Shown piece after piece: positions 11,790-21,900 of a stretch of 64,000 bases of DNA (position 1 is its first letter; the number at the start of each line of letters is the position of its first letter). A program made the position numbers and the translations under genes. Source of the stretch: Sphagnum compactum (Eukaryota; Bryophyta; Sphagnopsida; Sphagnales); assembly GCA_965153455.1 (NCBI GenBank), contig OZ234493.1, positions 19,458,213 through 19,522,212 on the forward strand, given 5' to 3'. The notes beneath the pieces are model-generated. The model ran no database searches. It was not told the origin of the DNA and worked only from the letters and a program-made list of their open reading frames with translations.

Positions 11790-12680
11790 AATGCCATTTT
11801 TTACTAAAAAAACATGTATTTATAAAATCAAGATTCAAAGTTAAAACATTTGGTTCTGGGCTTTTAAAAAAATCATAGGAAATCAAAGAAAGTTTATAAG
11901 ATTAAAATAGTATGGTGACAATCTCGTTCTTTTGTGAAAAGAAATTTGACTTATTTGATTTTCATATAAATCGATTCATAATTGAAAATGTTCCATTGTA
12001 ATATTTTGACCCATGTTTTGTAATTGTTCATGTATGTACAAGATTTCATCTTCTCCCCGCTGGACTAAAGATTTATGTTGTAAATTTTGTAATTCAAACT
12101 TTGGGTTTAAATAATCTCCGCTCCACATTCGACAAATAGTACTTACTTTCAAACCACCCAAAAAAAAAAATTCAAAAACATCTTTTGATGTTGTTTATCC
12201 AAGTACTCATAAAAAAATTTCAATTTAATCCAAAACTCTTCATTATCATGACCCCTAATGAGACTTTGCTCACTTTTCAATTTGTTCAATGCACCCTTCT
12301 AGATTTCCAATTTTTTAGTATTGAAGAAAAAATAACCCAATACTTTAAGACTTAGAGGGAACCCCCACAAGCATTTATAATCTTTGTACATATATTTTTG
12401 AAATTTTTTGTTGGAACATGATTTGCATTATCGAATGCATGGAACATAAATAATTCCCTTGCTTGCTCTTCCTCCAAAGATTTCATGATCATTTTTTCAT
12501 TCTCACTTACATCAAATTTCAGAATTTGTCAATTTTGACAATCCATAAGTACTTTGCTTTTAGAAGTTGCATTCTTGACAACCTTTTCAATGAGAAGTTG
12601 CAAGGATGTAAGGTTCTCCGACTTATCAACATCATCCATCACCACTTACACTTTCTCCGATATCACTGATTGCCTAATCT
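11790..12680 (-). pseudogene. Captured NB-ARC fragment of a hydrolase-NB-LRR gene, with intron
   Basis: Read on the minus strand this follows the HNL gene from about 20,060 to 20,945. It includes kinase-2 (VVMDDVDKSENLTSLQ), the RNBS-B region (NATSKSKVL), LEEEQARELFMFHAF, and the ARC2 end (GGLKVSTICRMWSGDYL, QLQNMGQNI). The homology continues past the coding end through most of the intron corresponding to 20,811-20,997 (shared 'tttataaatacatgttttt' and 'ggcatta'). The capture was therefore of genomic DNA, not cDNA. Lesions: the tryptophan after the RNBS-B block is TGA, and a one-base shift occurs near the GLPL position. P-loop, hydrolase and LRR are absent. It lies antisense to the flanking right arm and cannot make a receptor. 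Confidence 0.85.
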
Positions 12681-12689
12681 TGCAGTGGT

Positions 12690-13367
12690 GTAGCGTAATT
12701 CATGCTCCTCTCTAATATTTATGTTGATTTGCAGTGGTCATTTTAACCCCTTTAAAAATTAGCATGGATTTGGACAGTGATTATTACTGGTCCAGATGTA
12801 GACATAAATGGTCTTTGAGTGTTTAAAGGGGCTTTTATGACATTTGTGGGTGGGGACAGTGATCCTTTAAAACTATTCTATTTTAACATAAAGCATTTTT
12901 TTCCAGTTTTTGGGGTGGAGATGATCTTAGACAAAATTAGGGTCTCTAAATCGACAAAGACAGCGTCTAAGAGCCCTCTCTCAAGAAGTGAGTGTACCAG
13001 TGTAGGTGCTGGTTCGCCCCAGACAGTGGCTATGATTGGAGCAGCCTGGGGGGAGAAGGAAAAATTACATGGAAGGTCATAGCAAGTAAATCCAGAGTAG
13101 AAAAATAAAATAAAAAATTTGTAGAGAGGAGTGATTTTTCTTGGTGAATTTTCGCACTGTGGCTACAAAGAAATTTAAAGAAATTGGGAAAATTCGTTTT
13201 AATAGTGTGAATTTGAGAAAAAAATGCACATAAAATAGAAAAGTCAACAAAGTTTACAAACCACAAAATTGAGAAAAGAAGGAAAGGAAAAAAAGCACTG
13301 GTACAGAGGTATATATATGTGCACCCTAAATAAAATATGGAAAAACATGTTGTGAAACTAAGGGAAA
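12690..13367 (+). repeat. Third copy of the arm segment B, direct orientation
   Basis: It matches 9,840-10,530 and, inverted, 14,940-15,540. Shared landmarks are 'ggtccagatgtagacataaa', 'gtttaaagggg', 'gaccctgattttgtc'-like text on the reverse strand, 'ctggttcgcccc' and 'gggggagaaggaaaaattac'. No coding capacity is recognised. Confidence 0.8.
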
Positions 13368-13692
13368 CTTTAGATGAGGGTCCAAGGTCCAGGAACCAAT
13401 GAATTCAAGCAATCTTATTGGTCGAAAGCTTTAAATTGGTCCCAAGGCCTTTAGACGAGGATCCAAGACCAAAAAGTGACAAATTGAGGCTAATGTGGCA
13501 CCTGTTTTGGAGGGAAAATCAATTGGTTGGGACCAAAAGACAGTGCTAAAAGGAGAGCTCCTGATTTGGAGAACCAAGAATCAGGCTAGGGACCCAGGTA
13601 CACTCCACCTCAAGAATTCAATTTGCTTCACATGAGTCCAAATTGGTTCCTAGGAAATCGGACCCGGGACCCTCGCCTAAAGTGGGCCTAAT
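13368..13692. mobile_element. MITE inserted at a TA, filled/empty-site pair visible
   Basis: The ends are 'agggaaactttagatgaggg' and 'ggaccctcgcctaaagtggg' then 'cc', imperfect inverse repeats. The paralogous site at about 10,520 reads 'gtgaaactactggtgtttta'. Here the same text is split after 'gtgaaacta' and resumes as 'taatgatgtttta', consistent with a duplicated TA as in Stowaway/mariner-like MITEs. Confidence 0.65.
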
Positions 13693-13699
13693 GATGTTT

Positions 13700-14930
13700 T
13701 ACTGCAAGACCGTTTTGACTCCTTATGTGGAGAACCACAGTCAGCTCGATTGACATCCGGTGCAAAGTGCAAACATGTTGGATCCGTGACCTGAGGCCTT
13801 AGCCTAGTGAAAGCCAGTACCTTTTTGCTCACTTTTGGTTTTGTGACTTGCTTTGTGTTATGGTGCCCGCAACCAAGTCTGTTGTTTGTGAAGGAATTGG
13901 GGAAACCTGTATTAATGACCAGGCTGAACCTGCACCTACATTAATGCATTCACCTTCTTGAATGAGGCCTTTCCCCCATTATCACTACAAGACGCATAAA
14001 AGAAATGTTAAATTTGAACTCAGAGACCCTGATTTAGTCTGAGGCCCGCTTTACACTAGGAGTTAGGGCTGAAAAAACTTGGGGCAACTCTGAGTATTTT
14101 TTTATTTTTGTCTGGCCCCAAGTTATTAATAAATGCTACAACATTGGCCACAAGGGTTGAAAATTGGCTTCCCAAATTTGATGGTATCCTTTTTTTTAGC
14201 CTTGGGGCCAACACAAGTTATTAGTGACTTGGGGCAGATTGAAAAGATTTTTTCTTTTTTGGCCTTGACTCCTAGTGTAATTTAGCACTTGAGGCTGATT
14301 TCAACTTTTGCACCGTGCGTGATTTGAGTTGAACATCGCCCTCGACTCCTATTGTAAAGTGGGCCTAAGAGCAGGTCCACAAGTGCTGGCTATATGGCTG
14401 TAGACAGTAAATTTTGGCTCAGCACAATGGCTTTGGCTGGACATTTTCCCTGAGAATACCAAGGCAGGCAAAAGCCTCAGCAAAGGACAATACCTGCTAT
14501 TGATTGTTCAATAGACTGTTAGACAGGTGGTTGGTCGAAGTAGGTTGCTAATAGCTATTATTGGTTACCGATCATTTGCATTGTCAGTTTTAGTGCGGGG
14601 TTGGGAAAAGAAAAAGAAACTAATCCTGGTTTTGGGATATATCGGGTTCCATTGCAATATACTCAGAGCACCTGTGGAGCTGCTCTAAAGGATGATTTTA
14701 GCTACAACAAAAGCTGTTTTGTCAAGTGATTTCACTGAATTTTGAATGAATTCATTATTTTTTAATTAATTAATGAATGGGCAATAATGAATTGCACCCA
14801 CATCTTTTATAATTAGAAACAAACACAAAGCTTTTGTAACTTGATACCAGTATAGATGCTGGTTTGGTCAAGGCATAGTATTTGTCCCTGGTATACCAGA
14901 TACAAATATTATCAGTATTTTTTTCTTTTC
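13700..14930 (+). repeat. Direct repeat C2, containing one extra insertion and the MITE pair
   Basis: This is the second copy of 10,550-11,545. It carries an additional ~235-bp insertion at about 13,727-13,960 (begins 'tggagaaccacagtc') absent from C1, between 'gactccttatg' and 'tgaggcc'. MITE copies lie at 14,040-14,366 and 14,364-14,690. Confidence 0.75.
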
Positions 14931-15714
14931 TCTTTTCTTTTTCTCAATTTTGTGGTTTGTAACTTTGTCAAAAATTTCCATTTATTGAGCATTATTTTCT
15001 CGAATTGACACTATTAAAACGAATTTCCCCAATTTCTTCAAAAAAACGTTTAGCCATAGCGCGAAAATTCACCCAAAAAAATCACTTTTCTACACAGAAT
15101 TTCTTTTGTTTTTCGACTCCAGATTTATTTGTTATGACTGTCCATGTAATTTTTCCTTCTCCCCCCAGGCTGCTCCGATCATAGCCACTGGCCAGGGCGA
15201 ACCAGCACCTACACTGGTACACTCACCGTCTTGAGGAAGGCATCTTAGAGGCTGTCTTTATCGATTCAGAGACTCTGATTTTGTCTAAGAGTATCTCCAT
15301 CACAAGACTGTAAACAACTCCTTTATGTTATACTAGAACAGTGTTTAATCATCACTGTCCCCACCCACAACCGTCATAAAATTCCCTTTAAACACTCAAA
15401 GACCATTTATGTCTTTACATCTGGACCACTAATAGTCACTGCATGTCCAAATACACGTAGAAATAAGCTTTTAAAGGGGTTAAAATAACCACTGCAAAAT
15501 TGAAATCAATACCGGAGCGGAGGAGGGGTTACGCTATGCTGCTGCAAGATTTAATGACAAGGGGTGTTTGCAGGTGTAGGGTGGCCGGTTCACCCAAGGC
15601 CCAATTAATCATCCATTGCCTGCAACATGAGCTCTGGCAGAACGCTTCAATAATGCAGTGGGTGAAATCAGCCAACAGCAGGAAACGTGTGGAGCAATAT
15701 TTTTTGGGTGAGTT

Positions 15715-15960
15715 TTGAGATATAGCCCAAGTGGCTATCATCGGTAGGAAGATTTAGTCAGATTTGGCTATGAGCTAAATATCGCATTAGAAAATCTTCA
15801 ATATCTTTCTCTAATTTTTGGCTACCCACTTGAAAACCATGTATGGAAATCTGACGATTTTTCTTTGGATTTGGTTGAATTTTGGCTATTGAAAATCTCA
15901 AAAAGCATTTGATTTTAGCACTTTCTAAATTTATGACTTAGCTTTTTTTCGACAATAGTT
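15715..15960 (-). repeat. Copy of the GCCAAATTTGGC dispersed repeat (right arm)
   Basis: Inverted counterpart of 9,135-9,390; its core reads 'agatttggctatgagct' here, with 'gtggctatcatcggtagg' on its left. Confidence 0.7.
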
Positions 15961-16230
15961 TATTGGTGAAAGAAAGGTCGGTGTGTGGATGTGAACAAAA
16001 GTCATGATGATAATAATGGAGGAGGCCAGAGGGAAAACGTAGAAAGCGCGTTTGACAAGTCTCAAGCTGACATGAGTAGGAAATAGAGACATGTGTTCCA
16101 GAAAAGAAAGTAATGAATTGTTCAGTGGCCAAGAAATCGGTAAAGCGCGTATGCTAGAATCTGAAGAGTCACGGCAAAATCCTTCTAGAAGTTTCTGGGC
16201 GAGGAGAAAATGAAGAAGAAGAAACATTTG

Positions 16231-16640
16231 TGAGAAAAGTCGCAAAAGGAGTAAGAAAAGAGAGTGCGAATTCCAGGGAGATCCTGAAGAGGAAAGGGGT
16301 TGGTGTTCTTTGGAGAGATCTAGTGGAAAGTTCAGCTTGCGAGAATCTGTGATGTGAGGGACACCCATCATACCCTGTGTATGCTATTGGGATGGCAGAG
16401 GATTTCTAGCAGGTTTTATGAGAGCTTCTTCTTCTGTGAGAAAGGTCGAAAAAGGAATAAGAAGAAAAGAGTGTGAGAATTCCAGGGAGTTCGTGAAGAG
16501 GAAAGCAGTTGATGTTTTCTGGCGAGATCTAGTGGAAAGATCAGCTTAGCTTGTGGGAATCTGTGATGTGAGGGACACCCATCATACCCTGTGTATGCTA
16601 TTGGGATGGCAAAGGATTTGTAGCAGGTTTTATGAGAGCA
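16231..16640. repeat. Tandem duplication, ~206-bp unit, in the right arm only
   Basis: Both units contain 'gaattccaggga', 'agatctagtggaaag', 'gaatctgtgatgtgaggga', 'catcataccctgtgtatgct' and 'gcaggttttatgagagc'. The left arm has one unit (about 8,640-8,850), so the duplication arose after arm duplication. It lies just upstream of the exon-like segment at 16,694. Confidence 0.8.
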
Positions 16641-16693
16641 AAAGGTTAAGAGAAAAATATTTATGAGAGCAGTGAGCAAAAGGAATTTCAGTT

Positions 16694-16830
16694 GTGCGAA
16701 ATATGGTAAAGCAAAAAGGAGTTGACCTTTCACAAGGGTCTTCAAAAAGAAAGAGAGATGTTGTGTGGACCCCTGCCGCGATTGAGACACCTTTGGTCCC
16801 GGCTGAAAATGCTCCTTCAAGCTCTGGATG
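16694..16830 (+). CDS. Possible exon 1 of the HNL gene with bipartite basic motif
   Basis: The open stretch begins MRNMVKQKGVDLSQG, then SSKRKRDVV and ETPLVPAENAPSSSGWHSN. The two basic clusters, about ten residues apart, resemble a bipartite nuclear localisation signal. Codon-level similarity with the left arm is concentrated here, which suggests it was once under protein-level constraint. It is upstream of, and on the same strand as, the first recognisable hydrolase exon (17,866), about 1 kb away. I cannot identify the donor site that would join them, so assignment to the HNL gene is inference. It could equally be an unrelated captured exon. Confidence 0.35.
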
Positions 16831-16935
16831 GCACAGCAATGTGGTGCTTCTTCTTGACCTTATGATGAGCTTTCTTTGCACAGTTTTTCTTGGGTTTTCC
16901 CAAGTTACATGTTGAAGTTTGTTTTTTCTTTATTT

Positions 16936-17865
16936 TTTTTATTTTGTTTCGGTGTTGACAATTTTCTTTGACCCTTACAACCATGATAGCTTATTGTCCT
17001 CACAAAGCATCAGGAGAAGGAGGTCTAGTTCAGAGTTGAACTCCCAACCAACAACTTCACAACCATACCTTTTAGTCACTAGGATACTTGAATGTCCCCC
17101 ATCATTTACAAGTTTCCTTGTCATACATTTTTACTTTGCTTACTTTCCAGTATGGTTGTTTAGATAAAAACGATATGAAATAATGTTTAAAACAATACGA
17201 AATGGAGTCATCATATTAGCCTCTTACATTAGGTCGGTAACTCATTTGCTAACAAGTAGAATTGGTGAAAGGGAAATTTGTCAAAATTTGTCATTGATTA
17301 AGAATATATTGAACTTGTCAGGATTGGAACTTTCATTACAGATTATGAGTTAAGTTCAATGTGTAGTTCTTGATCCAACAACCTAGAGCAAATTATTAAA
17401 ATGCTCTTGGACTTTCTTATTGGGTTTGTGTTCGAATTCCTAAGCCATCAAAGTTCTTAGAGGCCCAATTGTTGGGGGAAGATGTCATGAAATACAAGTG
17501 AACCAAACTAGATGGCTCAGTTAGTCAACCCAAACTTGAAAGAATCCAATCCGAAGCATTAACCTTTATTGTTTGGCATGCGTTCCACCTGTTATGTAAC
17601 AACGTTTGCTTATTGAACTATGTTTTCAAACTTTGAGGTCTATGACAAGTGAATAATCTTCATTTGTTAGTCATACAATCTAGATTTGGTATTCTTTGAT
17701 TCATCTATTATTGTCATCTTGTTAAACTTAATATTTTCGACTAATTATTGCCTTTGTTTAACTACTATAATTTGTATATTGCATTTATCTTGTTTCATGT
17801 ATAGTCTACTAATTTCCAAGAAAGGTATGAAGAATTGTGTTGACTCGTTTTCATTTTCTTTGCAG
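16936..17865 (+). other. Upstream region or intron of the HNL gene
   Basis: AT-rich sequence between the right arm and the first clear HNL exon. It ends in a good acceptor (ttttctttgcag at 17,854-17,865). The reading frame is open from about 17,686 but that upstream part is hydrophobic and intron-like, so I start the exon at 17,866. Confidence 0.5.
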
Positions 17866-18938
17866 AAATATCTAGTGCATGATTTAAATCCCAGCTACAA
17901 TTCCAATAATCCAACCTTCACCATCATTTTTTTTCATGGGATTGTTTTTGGCACGAATGATGCATGGAAGGAAACATGGACAACACGTCCCACCAATGAT
18001 AGAGAAAAGTGCATATGTTGGCCAGAAAAGTGGCTACCTGAAGACTTGAACAACAATGTTCGAATTTTATCATTGTCCTATGATTCTCACATTGTGGCAA
18101 GTGTTCACGATGATGTGACTGAAATTGGCAAAAACCTCATTCAAAGTTTGATTGCAAATTCAAGGTGTGAAAATCTCCTCTACTTATTTGAAAAACATAT
18201 ATATATATATATTTTTTTTATTTTTTTTTATTTTTTTTCAGCTATATTTCCAACGTAACACATAGAAGATGAGTTGTACATTAACAAAAGAATGTACACA
18301 CTTACACATTTGTGCATAATAATTGCTTTACCAAAACATGGTTGTCACATTTTCTAGGTAGATTAATGGAATCAATAAATGAAAAATGACACATGACAAG
18401 CAAATCAATTATGAACTTATGGCTTAGGTCATGTGTCAATTGGAAAATTGCTCCAAGTATAATAGGATGAATTTGTGCATGTTAATACAATGTTGATAAT
18501 GGAATTTTGGTGCATTGTTAAATATTTTGTAGGTATCAATCCCTTTGGGATGGACCAGTGGCATTAGTTGCTTATAGTTTTGGAGGTCTTGTACTCAAAA
18601 GCTTGGTGGTTGAAGCTCACAAACGTGTATATCAACGGCTAACAAATGGTTTGGATGATGAAATACAAAAATGTTGTAAAACATTTTTGAACAATGTCAA
18701 AGGTGTAATATTTTACGGTGTACCACATTCTGGTGCTAGCAATTTATCAAAATATTTCAAATGGCAATGTCAACAAATCAACACGTTCAACAAACATTTT
18801 GCCCCACTTGGTTTTTCAAGAAATTAAAAACCTTTCAACAAACAAATGCAATCCCTTTCAAAGGAGTTTAAAGATGCTGTTCATGAAGACTTCAACATTT
18901 ATGAATTTGGCGAAGGATTACCAATCAACAAGAATTGG
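17866..18938 (+). CDS. HNL hydrolase exons A and B (SERAC1-like alpha/beta-hydrolase)
   Basis: Exon A (17,866-18,164) has FTIIFFHG (oxyanion-hole HG type), WPEKWLPEDL and VRILSLSYDS, the usual opening of SERAC1/DUF676-like hydrolases. Exon B (18,533-18,938) has the nucleophile elbow VALVAYSFGGLVLKSLV, where the serine of YSFGG is the expected nucleophile, and GVIFYGVPHSGA, equivalent to the GTPHRG block of the family. The donor AG|GTGTGA at 18,164 joins the acceptor ttttgtag at 18,532. A TAA at 18,825-18,827 is followed in the same frame by KPFNKQMQSLSKEFKDAVHE and FNIYEFGEGLP, so the lesion looks like a single substitution. Whether the enzyme is active in this class is not known to me. Confidence 0.8.
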
Positions 18939-21900
18939 GTAAAATTTTCATTGTATCACATTGAAAGTTATTTTCATTAGTTAAACATTTTTGTACTGTC
19001 AAAACTTGTGTGAAATCATGTACTCAATACTTCTGAATATATCAATGTGGTGAATGGGTCATGTGTTTTATGAACTTTGTTTCATGAATTACTATTGATG
19101 GAAATGAAATGTGATTGATTTCAAACATTAGGAAATAGGTTTAAAATTTCCCTTCATCAAATCAATTCCACATAAATATTTTAAAGGAAAATCATAACAT
19201 CATTAAAACATGTAAGATTCCTAATTAAAAACCAATAACTTTGTGATGTATTTATATAAGTTGTTTGCCAAAGGGTTGAAGGAAATTACTTGTATACAAT
19301 ATTTCATTATTATTCAAACATCAATAGTTATTAAGTTATAGTTTCCACTACCATTTGGTTTATAAGTTAAAGGATAAGTGAACAAACAAATCAATAAGTT
19401 TCATTAACTTAATTTTTTGCACATGCAGGGAATTTTAGTGCCATATGTCTCAGCTACTCAGTTGTCAAACAACAACCATTACAAAATTGAGGATGCTAAT
19501 CACTTCACAATTTGTAAGCCACCAAACAAGGATCATGCAAGCTACTTTTTATTATTACAATGTTTGAAAATATGTATGAAGGTAAAAACATCAAATTTAA
19601 GTCTTTTGATTTCATATATGTTCATGTAATTTGAAACACACTCGGTCACAGCACATTTGATGTGTTTTGCATATGCAATGTCATATATAATGATTATCAA
19701 ATAAGAAATATAGCATATAAATGACCTATATTTTGTGAATTTTGACAGAAAAATATATTGCTTCCACGTTTGCCATGTCATGAGGTGGCGTTGATTGACA
19801 AAGCACGAGACATAAACATCTTGTTACAAAAGCAATCTATTGTTGGTTTGGTTGGAATGGGTGGGATTGGAAAAACCACTTTGAGTCAAAAATTCTATCA
19901 TTTGTTCCACAACCAATATGACAAATCTAGTTTTTTGGAGGATGTGAAATCAAAGGACAATATCAATGATGTCATTAAACAACTCCTACATGATTTGTGT
20001 GGCAAAAGGTTATGCAAGGATGAAAATGTGAATCAAGAACACCTTGACGAAATCAAGCAATGTATGATATCGAAAAAAGTGTTAGTGGTGGTGGATGATG
20101 TTGGTAAGACGGAGAACCTTACATCCTTGCAACTTCTTGTTGAAAAGGGTGCCAAGAATGCAACTTCTAAAAGCAAAGTACTTGTGAATTGTCGAAATTG
20201 GCAAATTCTAAAATCTCATGTAAGTGAGGATGGAAAAGTGGTCATGAAATCTTTGGAGGAAGAGCAAGCAAGGGAACTATTTATGTTCCATGCATTCGGT
20301 AATGCAAATCATGTTCCAACAAAAGATTTCAACGATATATGTATGAAGATTATAAAAGCTTGTGTGGGGCTCCCTTTAAGTCTTAAAGTATTGGGGTCTT
20401 TTTTATGCAATAATAAAGAATTGGAAATTTGGAAAGATGCATTGAGCACATTGAAAAGTGGGCAAAGTTTGACAGGGGGCAATGATAATGAAGAGCTTTG
20501 GAATGTATTGAGAATTTCTTATGACCATTTGGATAAAAGACATAAAAACATGTTTTTGGATATTGCTTGTTTTTTTGGTGGTTTGAAAATAAGTACAATT
20601 TATCGAGCGTGGAGTGGAGATTATTTACACCCAAAACTTGGATTACAAAATTTACAAGAAAGATCTTTAATCGAAGGGGTAGAATGTGGAATCTTGTTCA
20701 TACATGACCAATTACGAGACATGGGTCGAAATATTGCAATGGAATTACCAATTATGAATCGATTTGTATGGAAATCAAATGAATCAAATTATTTTTTACA
20801 AAAGGATGAGGTTGTCATTCTATTTTTTCAATCCTATAATTTTATTTCAATTTCTTATGATTTTTTTAATGTCCAAAACCAAATGTTTTAGCTTTGAATT
20901 TTGATTTTATAAATACATGTTTTTCTAATAAATTTTGGCATTAGGATGAAATGTTATTTTGCATTGATAACCCTTTTGTTTTCATTTCATGTGATAGGTG
21001 GTGGAACATTTAGAGGGCATTTCATTGAAAAAATGTGTCGATTTGCCTTTGTTGTCCAAAATCGACTCAAAGGGATTTCCCAACCTTAGGTTGGTTGACC
21101 TAACAGAAGCTTCACCAACTATTGTGGAAAATTTTATCAAACAACGAAATTTGAGTAATGTTAAATGGTTATGCCTCAAAAAATGCATGATGGAAAAATT
21201 GCCAAGTAATTTGTTTTCTTGTTCACAACTTCGAATGCTTGATTTGGCACAATGCAAAGAATTGAAAGAACTACCTTCATCTATTGGCCAAGTGAATGCA
21301 CTCCAAGAGCTTGATTTGTCAGGGTGTTCCAACTTGAAAGAATTACCTTCATCTATTGGTCAACTGAATGCACTCCAAAAGCTTGATTTGCATATGTGTT
21401 CCAATTTAGAAGAACTACCTTCATCTATTGGCCAATTGAATGCACTCCAAGAACTTGATTTGTCAAAGTGTTCCAACTTGGAAGGACTACCTCCATCTAT
21501 TGGCCAATTGAATGCACTCCAAAAACTTTATTTGTTAGGGTGTTCCAACTTGAAAGAACTACCTCCATCTATTGGCCAATTGAATGCACTCCAAGAGCTT
21601 TGTTTGTTAGAGTGTTACAACCTGAAAAATCTACCTTCATCTATTGGCCAATTAAATGCACTCCAAAAGCTTGATTTGCAAAGGTGTTCCAAGTTGAAAG
21701 AATTACCTTCATCTATTGGTCAATTGAAGGCACTCCAAGAGCTTGATTTGTTAGGGTGTTCCAACTTGAAAAAACTACCTCCATCTATTGGCCAATTGAA
21801 TGCACTCCAAAAGCTTGTTTTGTCACAGTGTTCCAACTTGGAAGAACTACCTCCATCTATTGCCCAATTGCATGGACTCCAAGTGCTTGTTTTGTCAGCG

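Larger units (their letters stand above)
8320..16935. mobile_element. Composite element with ~2-kb inverted arms and captured NB-ARC gene DNA
   Basis: The left arm (8,320-10,530) and right arm (14,940-16,935) are inverted copies of each other. Between them lie a direct duplication (10,550-11,545 versus 13,700-14,930), a third copy of part of the arm in direct orientation (12,690-13,367), and a reversed fragment of an NB-ARC gene with intron sequence (11,790-12,680). No transposase is visible, so it would be non-autonomous. Long inverted arms plus captured host DNA recall fold-back or Pack-MULE type elements, but the class is inference. An alternative is segmental duplication of the HNL 5' region by rearrangement, with MITEs added later. 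Confidence 0.6.
14940..16935 (-). repeat. Right inverted arm
   Basis: Reverse complement of the left arm: 14,940-15,600 corresponds to segment B, and 15,600-16,935 to segment A. Homology ends at about 16,935 after 'gttacatgttgaagtttg'. In this copy the segment points towards the HNL gene that starts about 1 kb downstream. Confidence 0.8.

Noticed and set aside
15500-15741. Short open stretches on both strands containing NASIMQW / CIIEAFCQS text
   Set aside because: They lie in the duplicated arm, are disrupted in the left copy and have no family resemblance.
15931-16820. Several minus-strand open stretches in the right arm, mirrored at 8,416-9,135 in the left arm
   Set aside because: Ser/Phe/Leu-rich translation of duplicated non-coding DNA; similarity between copies comes from arm duplication, not from protein conservation.
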